Assembly: GCF_022581195.2 (NCBI RefSeq) | Contig: NC_061482.1 | Location: 18,228,001-18,292,000, forward strand | Source: Helicoverpa zea | Taxonomy: Eukaryota; Arthropoda; Insecta; Lepidoptera; Noctuidae | Direction: 5' to 3' | Length of the DNA stretch: 64,000 nucleotides | Shown here: in pieces, positions 48,591 to 60,519 of the stretch | Position numbering within the stretch: position 1 is the stretch's first letter | Layout of the letters: each line of letters begins with the position of its first letter | The notes under the pieces: model-generated | What the model saw: only the letters and a program-made list of their open reading frames with translations | Database searches by the model: none | What the model was told of the DNA's origin: nothing | Made by a program: the position numbers and the translations under genes

Positions 48591-49107
48591 TATCGTATTC
48601 AAGAAAACAAAATTTTCATCTTTATAACCTTAGTAGTTACAGCTGTAATTTTTTTCACATTTCTCAGACTGAAGTCTGAAGTTCCGTTAACTGAATCACA
48701 ATCTTGAGACAGCTTTTAACAATTAGTACCGATTACATTCGCACACATTAAAATGAAACATTAATAAGCACGACAAACTATTTCAGTACTCTTGAAAGTT
48801 ATTACCTACGAACCGCGAACTTTCAATCATAATTGAAAGTTATCTAGACTCGTCCAACCTCGAAGTGTTACTGACCGACCAAATTGCTTTCCGACCGAAT
48901 CGGTCGCGAGATCGGAAGCTAGATTGTGTCACTCTTTTATGTAATTTTGTAGGTGTTTTTTGTATGATTTGGCGATTGTGTAAGGGAATTTGACAAATTG
49001 GTTATGTGGTAGGATTGATCACAAATGATTTGTCGATGGTAGAAGAAACATGCTGAAATTAAAGCTTATACCTAATGATAGATTTAGCTAAGAGACCATA
49101 ATTATTC
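48591..49107. other. No feature recognised
   Basis: Contains a short palindromic patch around ccgaccgaatcggtcgcgag at 48891-48910. No gene. Confidence 0.4.
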
Positions 49108-49118
49108 AATGACATGTG

Positions 49119-49606
49119 ATGATGATGATGTCCTCCCAGACGTGTCCGTCGACGGCGACACCCTGTCAATTCCCGGCAATCTGTCTTCGCTCATGGGCCC
49201 GGTAGTGACTTGCGAACCCGAATTTGTTTTTAAAAACTCGGTCACATGATGCACAGTAGAGCTCTCCGTTTGCATTAAAGGTATAATTATACGTCGGTTT
49301 AGGACGAGTTTTACGGGCCAGGCGTTTACCATCAAGGTCTTCAAGACGATGGGACTCGAAGTTTTCTAGTCCTTGATGAATTGCCTTACGCCACTCAGAT
49401 CTTTGGGTGGCTAGGTCCTCCCATGAGTTCGGGGATAAACCGGTCGATTTTAAGTGGCGCTTTAATACATCCCTGTAACGTAAATATTGTCCTCCAGCTT
49501 GTAAACGTTTAAAGGAAACGTTTACCCAAACTGATTTCCGAATAGAAAATAGTTTTCGGCAACCTGGAGGACTCCATGCGTACATGACAACGCAACGCAA
49601 TGCGTG
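49119..49606 (-). mobile_element. 5'-truncated LINE insertion with 11-bp target duplication
   Basis: A 488 bp insertion flanked by AATGACATGTG on both sides (49108-49118 and 49607-49617). Read on the minus strand it holds the last part of a reverse-transcriptase ORF, a short 3' UTR (gacagggtgtcgccgtcgac) and a (CAT)n tail at the low-coordinate end. Perfect duplications plus 5' truncation show target-primed reverse transcription. Confidence 0.85.
49166..49606 (-). pseudogene. LINE ORF2 C-terminus with C2H2 finger, frameshifted
   Basis: The 3' part, minus strand from about 49507 to the stop at 49166, reads RLQAGGQYLRYRDVLKRHLK, NSWEDLATQRSEWRKAI and a terminal finger CASC-x12-H-x3-H (about residues 133-153 of the 161-codon frame). 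This is the conserved tail of a group of non-LTR retrotransposon polymerases. Upstream, the matching sequence continues in another frame (CHVRMESSRLPKTIFYSEIS, LGKR; about 49581-49515), so a frameshift near 49510 breaks the ORF. Residues 1-30 of the long frame are not LINE sequence. The finger is thought to help bind template or target nucleic acid. This copy has no catalytic RT core and cannot be autonomous. Confidence 0.8.
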
Positions 49607-49617
49607 AATGACATGTG

Positions 49618-50103
49618 GCAAACATAGAAATAACCACCACTGAAAGCTCACAAGTGATTTTCATAACAATATCAAATATAATCGAAATCTGCTTTACATT
49701 AAAAGCCAAAAAAATGGCCCAAAAAATTTAACCTTACTTTTGAGTTTCGGTACTTAAATTCGACGCATCAAAGTATCAGCTGTTCGTACCGTGACGTAAA
49801 ACTCAATACCACAGTTAGAGGAAAAACTATAAAACTTCCTTAAAGTTTCGAGATTTCAGAAATTCCGTTCCAAATTGTCTTAGTTCAGCACAAAACTGTA
49901 TTGTTTTCATCTCTTTCCAATTTCATGGGTTAGTAAAGGACAAAACTACAGTTAAGCTCGCGACCGATATTTGAATGTTTCCCCGCACGATCGCTTTGAT
50001 GTCTATTCTGTACTAGTATTCTATTGGTGAATTGTTTTAAACCTAAATAATTGTAGTGTAAAATAGTTAATATGACAAAGGCAAACATTTAATTAAAACT
50101 ATA
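49618..50103. other. No feature recognised
   Basis: AT-rich sequence with no supported gene. Confidence 0.4.
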
Positions 50104-51063
50104 CTTCGGCCGTTCAGAGAATGCGTTCCTGACACCTATCAGTTAGTCACGACTAGTGATGGGCACAACATAACACTGAGTTCGTTACCGTTCCTTCAAA
50201 ATGAACCGCCGCATTATTTTAAGATTATTTTCGTTTTAAATTGGCGGAATCATTTGTTTTATATTTTAGTTATTTAAGTGGAAACCAAAAAAAGGTAATA
50301 TTCATATAATAAAATTGTTTTATTTATTCTTTGTTACAAGTACATTGAATTGAATGTGCGAACAGAATATTAATCAGACTCCGATTTGCTTGAGGAGGTG
50401 GTGTCTTCATCATCATCTTCGCCTACATGTATAATTATATTATTATCAATAACAGAATCAATCCTGATATCTCGGTCTAACAAAAGCCGGGTAATCAAAT
50501 AAAAACAGATCGAAAACACTTGAAAAACGTGGTCTATGCGCACGAAACGACAACGGACGACTGTTTTAGCGTCACAAAATGGCGGCCCATAACGCCATTT
50601 GGGGTTACCATTTTTAATCTAAGTATAAAAATGCGGTTTGGTCATTGTTTTATTTTTATATTTCATAAACGTTATAATTAAGTCTTATAGTCCATTATTT
50701 TCCAATTCTTAAAAAGAAAATCAAAACGTATTATTTTATATTATAACTGTATAAGAACAGATTACGATACTTGCCTGTTATTTTTAGCACAGCACTACAA
50801 AATATAAACCGCTGACATAACCTTGTAATAGCGCAGTATAGATTTAGAAAAATATTGTTTACCAAGTTATTTGACACTCAGTTTGGCACAAAATTATAAC
50901 ATTCATTGATTATTGATATAATAATGTTGTTTTAATGCTCCTCAATTGTTAAAACGGTAAACAACCAGCAAAAATATTTTTATCGTAACTGCAACGCCAT
51001 TGCAAAGTTACGTCGTCAGTTCAATCGCGACGTGTCAGGAACGCATTCTCTGAATGGCCGAAC
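50104..51063. mobile_element. 960-bp TIR element, parent form of the 34-kb fold-back
   Basis: The left end CTTCGGCCGTTCAGAGAATG and the right end (GAATGGCCGAAC closing) form about 32 bp imperfect TIRs. TATA lies on both sides (50100-50103 and 51064-51067). Its last 164 bp equal 34145-34308. The interior includes a possible last exon of a transposase on the minus strand (50370-50476). Confidence 0.8.
50370..50476 (-). pseudogene. Possible last exon of an element-encoded protein
   Basis: On the minus strand an acceptor (cccggcttttgttag) ends at 50477. It is followed by an open frame RDIRIDSVIDNNIIIHVG, then an acidic/serine run (EDDDEDTTSSSKSESD) and a stop at 50370-50372. An acidic serine-rich C-terminus is common in nuclear proteins. 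Position inside a TIR element suggests a transposase or accessory remnant. No catalytic domain was identified in the element, and the family is not recognised. Confidence 0.35.
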
Positions 51064-52744
51064 TATACTGTTTGAATAGTTCAGTCCCAAAGCCCACTGC
51101 AAATACTGGTCTATTGACCAACCTTACTCGAATTAGTATTATGTATATGTACAGCTATACTTTACATATTATTAAATAGTAGTTGAAAATCTGTGTATTC
51201 CTGGATACTACTGTTTGCTGTTACCATAAGCCACTCGTTTACTGTGAGATAAGCCGTGTGAAAGTTTTTTTTTTTTAAACAAACGTAACTGGCCACTGAT
51301 TGTTTTTGCTTCTGATAAAATAAATAATGAAAATTACATAAAAATAATCGTGCATTACGAAGCTTGATGTTCGTAATAAATAAAGAGCGGCTCGGTTTTG
51401 CGGCGTTCCACGAGCCAGCTTAACTGGACAGCCACATCGTCAATGCTCGTCACTCCAGAGCTTAATCTGTGGACTTTATTGACAGCCAATTGAAATTAAT
51501 ATTCCATTTCACAGCGACTGCCAACGGAAGATAACGGCAAAGGTTATGGGTCGAATTTTCTGTCGGCTAGTGTAAACTTTGATGTGAAAATCGGTAGAAC
51601 GGCCAACACGCTAAAAATGTTTTCATATTTTGTCTATTTATTTTTCTCGTGTTCAAATTACTTTCAGTTCGCGCTAAAATAATTAAATTCGTAAAATAAC
51701 AGGAATCAAATTATAGTTAATATTTAGTTCAGAATTCTACATAAACCAAACAGTAACACCATTTCCGATTTAACGATGGAAATACTACTCTCGGTATGCA
51801 ATCAAAGTCCCGAGAATCAGTTACACGGAAACCTCAATATTAATATGCTGTAGTACTTACATATTACTCTGAATCTCTCCGTCTGTATGTTCGTAATATC
51901 CGTGCTTAGTTCTCAATCAATATTAAGTATATCATCAATACTGAGTAATTACTATTCAGAGAACATAGTTTAAGCTCAAAACTAGCGAAGTAATTATTTC
52001 CCAACGTCTTAATCAACAGATGGGTTCATTAAATCCTAATGAGCAATATTTGAGTAGGTAAGGCTGCGTTTCGAAGGTGGGTTCTAAGGAGTGAAATCAG
52101 AAACTAAGGTATTAAGGATTTTCAATATTAGCCTTTTATAATAATCAGTACCAAATCAATATAATTTCCTACATACTTTGGAAATCAAATCAGCCGACCA
52201 TTAGAGACAGTCATACCTTTTGGGCCGATAATGATAATGAATAGACAGTCAGATTTTGTTCGAAAGAGTTAAGTACACACGATCCTAAAGGAACATTAAT
52301 GAGCTTTTAAAATCTGACCCCACAGCGGGAGAGAAGATATTCAATTATAATACCTTCGGTGTCAACGTCAAGCCATCGGTGTTGCAAGCTACAAATACAT
52401 TTGATTACGTCGCCTTTTAATAGAATAAGAGCAGTAGACATATCCAGTCTATGGTGCAAAAATCCCATTACCTACTTGAGTACTCCCTACAGTAGGGTGA
52501 CAGCTGAGAGGATTGTTTGGACAGTCCTATTAGTCTCAGTGCTGCCTAGGCTTAAACACAATTGAATAACGGGCTTACTGGGAGAAAGGGTGCATGTAGG
52601 ATTCAATAAAAAACGTCCCGTTAATGTTGCGATATTGAAAAAATGATATTGTATTTGATAGCACTTATTACTCACATTTAAATCTCACTATTTACTATTT
52701 AAATCCCGTTTTCTAATTAAATTCCTTTATAATGAGTAAAACTC
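51064..52744. other. No feature recognised
   Basis: AT-rich sequence. Frames at 52359-52565 and 52487-52675 overlap on opposite strands and are unsupported. Confidence 0.4.
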
Positions 52745-52887
52745 ATGATTACATCCATAATAACATTTCTACTTTTCACATCCAATTTCTGGCTCCAAAT
52801 ACTTTTCCAAACAGTTCGTAGTTCCTTATGTAGGTTTACACGGAAAACCGTGTATTACCTAGTCTCTCGAAAATTACAGAATTTCCA

Positions 52888-53136
52888 AGTTTATTTCGGC
52901 AAAAGGGGCACAGATTCGCTTGCAATTGACAGATGTTTATCTGCTTCTACCGGACCACGTTCGGAAGCACGGCTTTTAAGGTTCTTCAGAAATTTTGCAT
53001 CTACTGAACGATTTTTAGAATATTTTTGTGGAAATTGGGCTTCAAGAGCAAAACCACATCCATATGCTAGATTGAAACTGCGAATTCTAAAAGCTCTGGA
53101 TAGAGATTGTAAAGGGTTATCTATCGATAAACTGAC
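52888..53136 (-). other. Candidate terminal exon, antisense of a 134-codon ORF
   Basis: On the minus strand a splice-like acceptor (tattcactgaattacag) ends near 53137. It is followed by about 82 open codons with balanced composition, including AYGCGFALEAQFPQKYSKN, DAKFLKNLKSRASERGPVEA and IASESVPLLPK before a TAA at about 52888. The plus strand is also open over the same bases (52745-53149, 134 codons, leucine/phenylalanine/arginine-rich). The minus-strand product looks the more protein-like. I do not recognise it. It may be the last exon of a gene or a fragment of a retroelement, and no partner exon or polyA signal was established. Confidence 0.3.
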
Positions 53137-53149
53137 TGTAATTCAGTGA

Positions 53150-53527
53150 ATACTATTTAAAGTGAAAATCCAAAAACCTTTTGACATTACCCTTTGTCTT
53201 ATTGTTGAACAGGAGTCCATATTCTCGAATGCATTCCCATCATCTTACTTAAGACTCCTCACTAAACTTCATACAGACAGACATGCACAGACACTTAATG
53301 TAGTCCGTCGTTATGCCGCCGTCCATCGGAGTCCCAATTAACAGATACCGCAGTTAAATGCTTGCTAATTATGCACCGCTGCCATATTGTCTAGCATAGT
53401 CTTAGGAACGTGAGGATAAGTTAGACGTAGTGTTCGATCGATCATAAGTTTAAGATCAATTGGCATGTTTTTTCGTGAATGGGTGAACATTTATGTCATG
53501 AGGAGTTTTGGGGTCTCGTTTGTCTTT
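53150..53527. other. No feature recognised
   Basis: If the minus-strand exon candidate is real, its upstream intron would lie here. Nothing else is seen. Confidence 0.35.
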
Positions 53528-53731
53528 TGAACGTTTTTGGCTGTGTTTCGTCAAGTCAGGAGTCAGAAGCCAGAAAGTCTGAAAACCGGTCTTGTTAAGG
53601 GGTATCAGGTTGACTGTGTAGCAGGGTAAGTGAGAATACCAGATAAGCAGTAGCTCACTGCGGCACACTAGTACTCACCTGCACCCTTAATACTTCAAGC
53701 CGATTCCATAGTTGGGAAGAAAATCTAGGCA
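53528..53731 (+). repeat. Noctuid-type SINE, diverged 3' half
   Basis: gtcaggagtcagaagccaga, 'ctgaaaaccggtcttgttaa', 'gatcagcagtagctcactgc'-like and ccatagttgggaagaaaatc follow the family order with many substitutions, indicating an older copy than 18470. Confidence 0.7.
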
Positions 53732-54002
53732 TTAAAATAGAATGAACATAATCTCTCAATTCTCTAACCGCATAAAATAAAAACTCCATAAAAACCCAAT
53801 CAATTAATCTCTACGACAAATAGCTTAATGAGTAACCGCCCTTATGTATTCATGGTGTAATGGACTCGCCTCAATCGCGTGGTTCACAGATATAAATAGA
53901 CTTGCCCCCACCCTAGATATGGGGAAACAGGTGGCATGAAATCACGATAACTTAAGCTCTCTTGTGTCTTTGTTGAATTAAAAATACTTGTTTATTTTAA
54001 AA

Positions 54003-54174
54003 CTAGCTGTCTCAGGGAAACTTCTTCCTGTACCCGGATAAACATAACCCATGTTCAGCGTAGACAGTGTAGGTTTGTAGCAGTGAAAGAATTATCAAAT
54101 CGGTTCAGCAGTTAAGGAGCCTAATCGATTTAAAGAAACAATCAAATATTTTCTCTTTATTTATTAGCATAGAT
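54003..54174 (-). repeat. Lep1-type Helitron, diverged
   Basis: CTAG at 54003-54006, then 'ttcttcctgtacccggataa', agtgaaagaattatcaaatc and 'gttcagcagttaaggagcc'. A second 3'-end-like block (gtggcgcgggtgtgaaacgg...tggCTAG) lies nearby at 54292-54327. Confidence 0.6.
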
Positions 54175-54327
54175 GAAGGAGTGTTGTATTGTAAGGTGGG
54201 TGTAAAACTTGTATCATGAACGTGGAAGTTACGATGATGTGACAAATTCTTTCATTTTTTTCGGCCAATACCTACTGAACGAATTTCCCTCGTGGCGCGG
54301 GTGTGAAACGGCAGGGAATGGCTAGTG

Positions 54328-55692
54328 GTAAATAACGGTACAAGACTGGTTATATATTATTGCATCTAGATAGTATATAAGTATCTTTGAAAGAAAGGGA
54401 TAAGTTGAAATTAAAAAAGTATATTTAAAAATAAATAAATAGAGTGTGAATTTCATTACATCAAATTTCTGCTTTCTTTTTTTTACAACCACATAAGTTT
54501 ACCTACATAATTTGAAGTTGAGATTATATTTAGCTACTAATTATTATACAAAATGTTCTCTTTTAAAAAGCTACGGCTGCTTTCATTAATTACCCTCCAA
54601 AAGGTAGGCACAAAATCGATAATTAACTCCGCTGGTACGTCCAAATGAAAGTGTATTCATTCTGAAATTTCACTATTCAAACTTGATTATCTGAAGGGGA
54701 CAGGGGCTCTCCCATTCCCCCATTTTCCCCCATTCAAGGGTGGGTGGTCCCCTTGACTGGTATCCCGTCAATTTGTAGTGAAAACCCGTGGCGTTCCCAT
54801 CGACAGAACCATTTGACAATGTGACAATATCTCCGATGGTGAATTTATGGAGAATTGCAAAAATAGGGGTGACGTCATGGATGCCGTGTCATGATAGTTA
54901 ATTTCGTGTGTGAGATATTTTTTGTATTGGTTCTGATAAGTTTAAACCTGATAATTAAGAAAAAAAGTATGATTTTACACGTGTAACTTTTAGGAATTGA
55001 AGTATGTACAAAATGAGTAAGTCGACTTTTGCCCGTAGGTACTTTTAATAAATTGTGTACGTTCACTTTTTTAAAGTAATTACATTTATTTTTAATTAAT
55101 TAAAATGAAAAAGACACACGTGAAATGATGAAATATAATATGAAAATAACACAATAAAGAAACTTTAAAACGCAAACTTAAAATCTCAACTTCATTAATT
55201 CCTGCTGTACGAAACTGAAAACCGCTTCGAAAATTACTCACTGTTTTAATATTTTATCACAGTCATAATGAAAATTTTAATTGAAACCCAAAATGATGGA
55301 AGTTGCGTGCGATCAATGTTCGGCAAAACTGTTCACTTTGAGTGCAGTCTGAAGTACTGAGTGCATCAATGACTGGTCAAGTACATTTCAATAATGAAAA
55401 CTGAATTTTTGTGCTGTGGCTTTTTTTTCTGTCAACAACTGTTGATTTAGGCTTGCAATATCCCATTCCCATGAATCGTTTGATTAAATCATGTTAACTA
55501 ATACCTAAATTACACAAAGCTAGTCAAATAATAATTTAATCTGAAACATTTGATCGTTCTGGGAACTTTAATTGTCAAAGGCGAGTCAAAATGCACTAAT
55601 TCGTATAACGTTAATTGAACCGTAATGTGATTAACAACGTGTGTAAATAACAGCATCCCTTTGACTGTAGTGATTAGAATTAAATGTTAATT
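54328..55692. other. No feature recognised
   Basis: Contains a C-rich patch at 54709-54740 (ctcccattcccccattttcc). No gene is supported. Confidence 0.4.
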
Positions 55693-55810
55693 TATACTAA
55701 TGTTACAAAGCTAACGAGTTTGTTTGAACGAGCTAATATTGGGATATACTCGACCTATTTGAAAAAATCGTATATTGTTAGATAGCCTATTTATAGTATT
55801 TTAAACCCGT
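55693..55810 (+). repeat. Lep1-type Helitron 5' part
   Basis: tatactaatgttacaaagct, gagtttgtttgaacgagcta and attgttagatagcctattta match the family; the 3' end is lost. Confidence 0.6.
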
Positions 55811-55868
55811 GTTGTGAGTAATTGTGTTTTCATAACCTACGACTGACGGTTTAACCTACCTTTTTTTT

Positions 55869-56000
55869 TAACATCATCAAATGACCCCTCCCGCTATGGG
55901 TTAGCAGCGGTGAGGGAGTGTCAGACTCTTACTGACGAAAAACCGTCGTGTTCCGTCATAGGCCTTTTATGTACCAGGGCCGCGGTATCTCTTTCGAACA
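55869..56000 (+). repeat. Dispersed moth repeat (cagggccgcggta), copy 2
   Basis: Same block order as 28440-28560: catcatcaaatgacccctcc, gagggagtgtcagactctta, gtaccagggccgcggta. It contains an extra ggttagcagcggt segment. Confidence 0.6.
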
Positions 56001-58939
56001 ACCCGCATTCACCTACCTTACATTCATATTGGTTTCTCGGCACATGATCAATCCTCCTCTATTGTAAACTTAACTCTTAGAAAATAGCTCCGAACTATAT
56101 TGCAATTAATCAATACATTTAAACTGCATAATATCTAGCTTGGTGTGAAAAGAGCTTCTCTCGGGCGGCAAAAAGTTAACATATGCAAAAATATCAGCTC
56201 CAAATTAACCTGCCAATTACGAACAAAAGATACAAGAGTACTGTTACTGAAAAGGTAAATTAATTCAATTATAATGGCACGTGGATATCGAGTTATCGAG
56301 TGGTCGAATCGTGTGGGGTTTTCACCCCCTATGACGTGAATGGAGCGACGCACCCTTACTGACACATACTTCCCTAGAAACACAAATTTTGACTAAATGC
56401 TTTAACCTTTTTTTCGTGGTTTTGAGGATAATGACCCTGTTTCTTTGCAAACGATTTTAGATAGGACTATAAGTTGTCTTACGTTTTAATTAGAAAGTAT
56501 GTAGTTTTTAAGATATTGCGTGACTATTTGATTATGAGCAGAAAAAATATTGAAATAATTATCGAATATCAAAATATTAAATAATTAATGTTACGTACAG
56601 CTTAACCTTTTTTAGGCATTGCAAATGTGAGAGCTTATACATATATTTCTATTTGTTATATCCTTTACACATATCTAATTCTCACTCGAACAAACGAGAA
56701 ACAGCTAGTAGTGTAAGAAATTGGAGCTTAATTTTAAATTCAAGTAGAAGCTCACCTATTTTATTAAAAACATGTATAGATATTCGTTAAATAATCCTGA
56801 CTACGAAAACGTTGCATAGTATTAACACAGCTATGTACGTTGTTATTATTAAACAGTTCACCTGTAGTTATGTTTCGAAATAGTTAGTAACCCTGTTGTC
56901 GACAGCCCAACGTTTCCGAACGCAGACAAACACACAATGAAATCGTTGTTTTATAGTTACTTTTACAGGTAAATGTTAGTCCGACAAAGTTTTAACCGCT
57001 GCAGTTCAAAGATGCGACTTTTATGTTATTTTTGACTGTCGCGTTTCAATATTTTTTTCCGTTCGTTTTGGTAACCATTCGACTGATATTTTTTAAAGTT
57101 ATCTATTTTTAAAAAGCTGTTTTTATTATTTTTGTACATTCGAGAGAGTTTATTTTTAGAGATAATAATAAGCAATTATTCAGGCTTATCATCCTACGCT
57201 GCATGTAATTAAAACATCTATTTTTTCCAAAGGTTTTCTCGAAAATACAAGCAGCATTATAAAAGCAATTCGTTCGTTTTATATAGGTATATACGTGATT
57301 TCTATGTCGGCGTGAAACCTATGGTATGTTTTCTCTATAGAAATTGTATCTCAATAGTCAAGCAATATGATCGAGCTATAGATATATACTCAGTCTAGCT
57401 TTCAATATTTTTCATACTTTCACAAAAGATTCTTTGAAAGAAATGTAAAATGAAATTCTTCAGAACAGCCGAGATAATGCAATAAAAAGTTACAAAGGTA
57501 AAATATCAATGGACCTGACTTATTTTCCATACGATAAAACAAAGAAAATACGTCAGAAGAAAATTTTCAATTTCCTCAGTTCAATTCTGTTGGTAGCGCT
57601 ACGAAATGGAAAGTTTATATTGCTGAAAGGTAAAATGCACCTTAACATTTTGTAACTATGATACTTTTTCGCATGAAAGATGATCGGTAGATAGTGCTTT
57701 TTGTCGTGATGGTACTTTAATTAATTTTAAAGTTAGGCTGCCTATTTGTCTGTGTCACACAATACAATCGATAAACTTAAACTTCGCTCAGCTTTTGGAT
57801 CTCAAAGGAAATAGTTACTACAAAGTATTTACTTTATAAAATGCTAGCTTTTGACTAAAAGCGGTACAGGTGCATATTTTTAATAGTGCACAAAAATAGT
57901 CTAGCTTTGCTATTCGAGCCTATACCTCTAGTTCACTGACCACATAAACAGCAGGTTTAAAAGAAAATGATATGCTCCATTAAAGGAAAACAGTTATATA
58001 TTATCTTAAAAACAGACGTTTATTGTGTCGGTGAAAATGGATCGCAAATGATAAAAAATCTAATCCAATTAAAGCTCTGATGTAAAGCAGAAAAACTAAT
58101 TATTTCCACTCACTTTACAAATCGTAATCAACGTTTGCAACTTAGTCTAATTCGTCCGACTATTTCAAAGTTAATTCATACGACTTTGCCATTCACCGTC
58201 TGAAGTCTGAACTTTTTATCAACATGTCTGAAACGAGTCTGCGAACTAATTGAAACTGCTGAAAACTTTACACCTTACTTTACTTTGCTCTGCTTGTCAT
58301 TAATTAAAACCTGAAACAATTTGCTACGAACCTACGTTGAATTGAAAATTGCAAGCTAATTAGTACTGCAGTATTTTTGCTGTTTTTCGCGTTGGTTTTT
58401 TCTTTTTATTTTTTTCTCTCGGTCCTGCAGTTAATTGGTATTTATCTCGTAACAATTTATTGAATGCATATTTATTTGCGAAACACAGAAACATATATTT
58501 CGATATCCACAATTTAATCTGTAGTGGGGCCAGACTGTAAAGCCTTAGTAATGCCTACTACACAAATACTCAAATATTCAAAGCCTGAATTTGTAATCCC
58601 TGTTGCCTAACTATCAGACATAAGCTTAAAAGTTCCAATATTTGTAGTATTTAAAATATTCAAATAAAAAACTACCTGCGTTTGATCAAGAGAGCGATTG
58701 GTACAAAGCTCAAAGGCTAAAATTGGCTATCAAAAAGTCAAATAAAATATTGTACTGTATTGATATTTCGTCTACTGTGAATGAGAAATGGGTAACCAAT
58801 CTTTTTGAGCGCGTGGTCCCGTACGTCTAAAAAATCACGTTCTTTTTTTATCGCAGGTTAGTGTTTACTTGCCTTTGCATTTTTTTATTTGCCTAGTTAG
58901 ATCGAAAACCGCTGAACTACGGGTAGACCAACTTACAAT
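56001..58939. other. Long featureless AT-rich stretch
   Basis: About 2.9 kb with no supported gene, RNA or repeat edge. Confidence 0.45.
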
Positions 58940-59112
58940 TACAAAAAAAAACAGGTTTCCATCATCAGATTCTGATCAGATAACTATGGGACCACTTTGG
59001 AAGGCGTCGTTGAGTAATTGGTGAATACGCATAAAAAAAACAAAGATCCCGACGAATTGAGAACCTCCTCATTTTTGAGAAGTCGGTTAAAAAGGAAGAG
59101 GTTCTCAATTCG
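58940..59112 (+). repeat. Retroelement 3' end with hairpin of repeat ends
   Basis: aggtttccatcatcagattc, 'gggaccactttggaaggcg' and gaattgagaacctcctcatt resemble a recurrent moth retroelement 3' region. CGAATTGAGAACCTC (59053-59067) is followed by its exact reverse complement GAGGTTCTCAATTCG (59098-59112), with a 30 bp loop. Confidence 0.5.
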
Positions 59113-59665
59113 GATGGTAGTATATAAATAGATAAGTATACAAACAAAGCCTTCATAACACATTCATCCTGAATGGTTGTCCGGTTTCGTAATACCTATG
59201 TATGTTCTGGTTCGTCAACCTTTCCTTTTGTTGAAATCGTGAGGTTTCATCTCAACTTGGATTTAACACGGAGATCTTAACAAAGGGGAGGTCAATGTGC
59301 GAACTTACATTGTAATCATATTCTCTTCAAATATATACTTGATCACTGAAAGATTAAACTTTGAAACTCCCAGCGAATTTACGCCATGAAACTGTAATAC
59401 ATTTATAAGAGACGTTTACCAACTCTACTCGTCTCTCGAGAGAACTATCTCACCCAGACCGTACCACAAAAAGTAACCGATGTCGTTTCGTAGCTTAGAG
59501 ACCGATTTTATCTACATATGTACCTCATTTCATTTAAATCGGTACTGTAATAAAATCAGTTTGGCGTAAAAGAGCGACATATTAAATAGACGAATTTCGA
59601 CATTTAGAATGTTAGTAAGAACAAACTATCAGAACAGGATAATATTAAGGACTACGAAAACGCAA
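59113..59665. other. No feature recognised
   Basis: AT-rich sequence with no supported gene. Confidence 0.4.
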
Positions 59666-60087
59666 TCTATACTAATATTATAAAGCTGAAGAGTTTGTTT
59701 GTTTGTTTGAACGCTCTAATCTCCGAAAGTACTAGTTCGAATTGAATAATTCTTTTTGTGTTAGATAGTCCAGTTATTGAGGAAGGCTATAGGCTATATA
59801 ACATCACGCTACGACCAATAGGAGCAGAGCAGTGAAGGTAAATGTTGGAAAAACGGGAGAAATTACTATATTTTTTATGCTTCCGTCGCGTGTGCAGCCT
59901 GAATGGTTAAAGCTACACAGAAAAAATGTATGACGAAAATGTTCTCCTTGAAATTATGTAAAAAATATACCATGACAGTATATGTCTATCTTTTATGGTT
60001 GGCTCACAATAAGACGTTTAACTCTCAATAGCCTCTCTTTGCACAAAGTCCAAATCTAACGCGGACGAAGTCGCTGGCAGAAGCTAG
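59666..60087 (+). mobile_element. Complete Lep1-type Helitron with expanded interior
   Basis: 422 bp from A|TCTATACTAATATTATAAAG at 59666 to gcagaagCTAG|T at 60087. The 5' 120 bp match the 13957 copy closely. The interior (about 59789-60055) instead begins acatcacgctacgaccaata and is unique in this window, so the element has gained about 230 bp. There is no ORF. Confidence 0.85.
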
Positions 60088-60519
60088 TAACTTAAATATG
60101 AATAAAATAAAAGTTGCCTTAAAAACCCATTACTGACCATTTAACTTTATCACTTTATTGGTTGTTCGAATGGCCAATTAGCTTCAATTGAATACAGTAC
60201 CCCGAAACTATGGAAGACCACAGAATTCTGCAATAAACGTTTTCCAATATACAAAATGGGCTTTTATTTACTTACTACGAAATGTTGTGTGTAAACTCGT
60301 ACGTTTTACTATCGGGTTCAAATATAAACGCATCGGTCAATGACCCCGTCTGTCAAAATTTAAGCTTCGACGGGTCATCAATCCATATGTCTGTATGAAT
60401 ATTTGTATTTCAGTCTGGATATGTTTTGCCCTTCATATTTACTAGTGTATTCAAAGTTCATACACAGTATTCATGCAGGGATACCAAACTTACTTTTAAT
60501 TTGCTAGGGGAAAATCATA
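60088..60519. other. No feature recognised
   Basis: AT-rich sequence with no supported gene. Confidence 0.4.
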
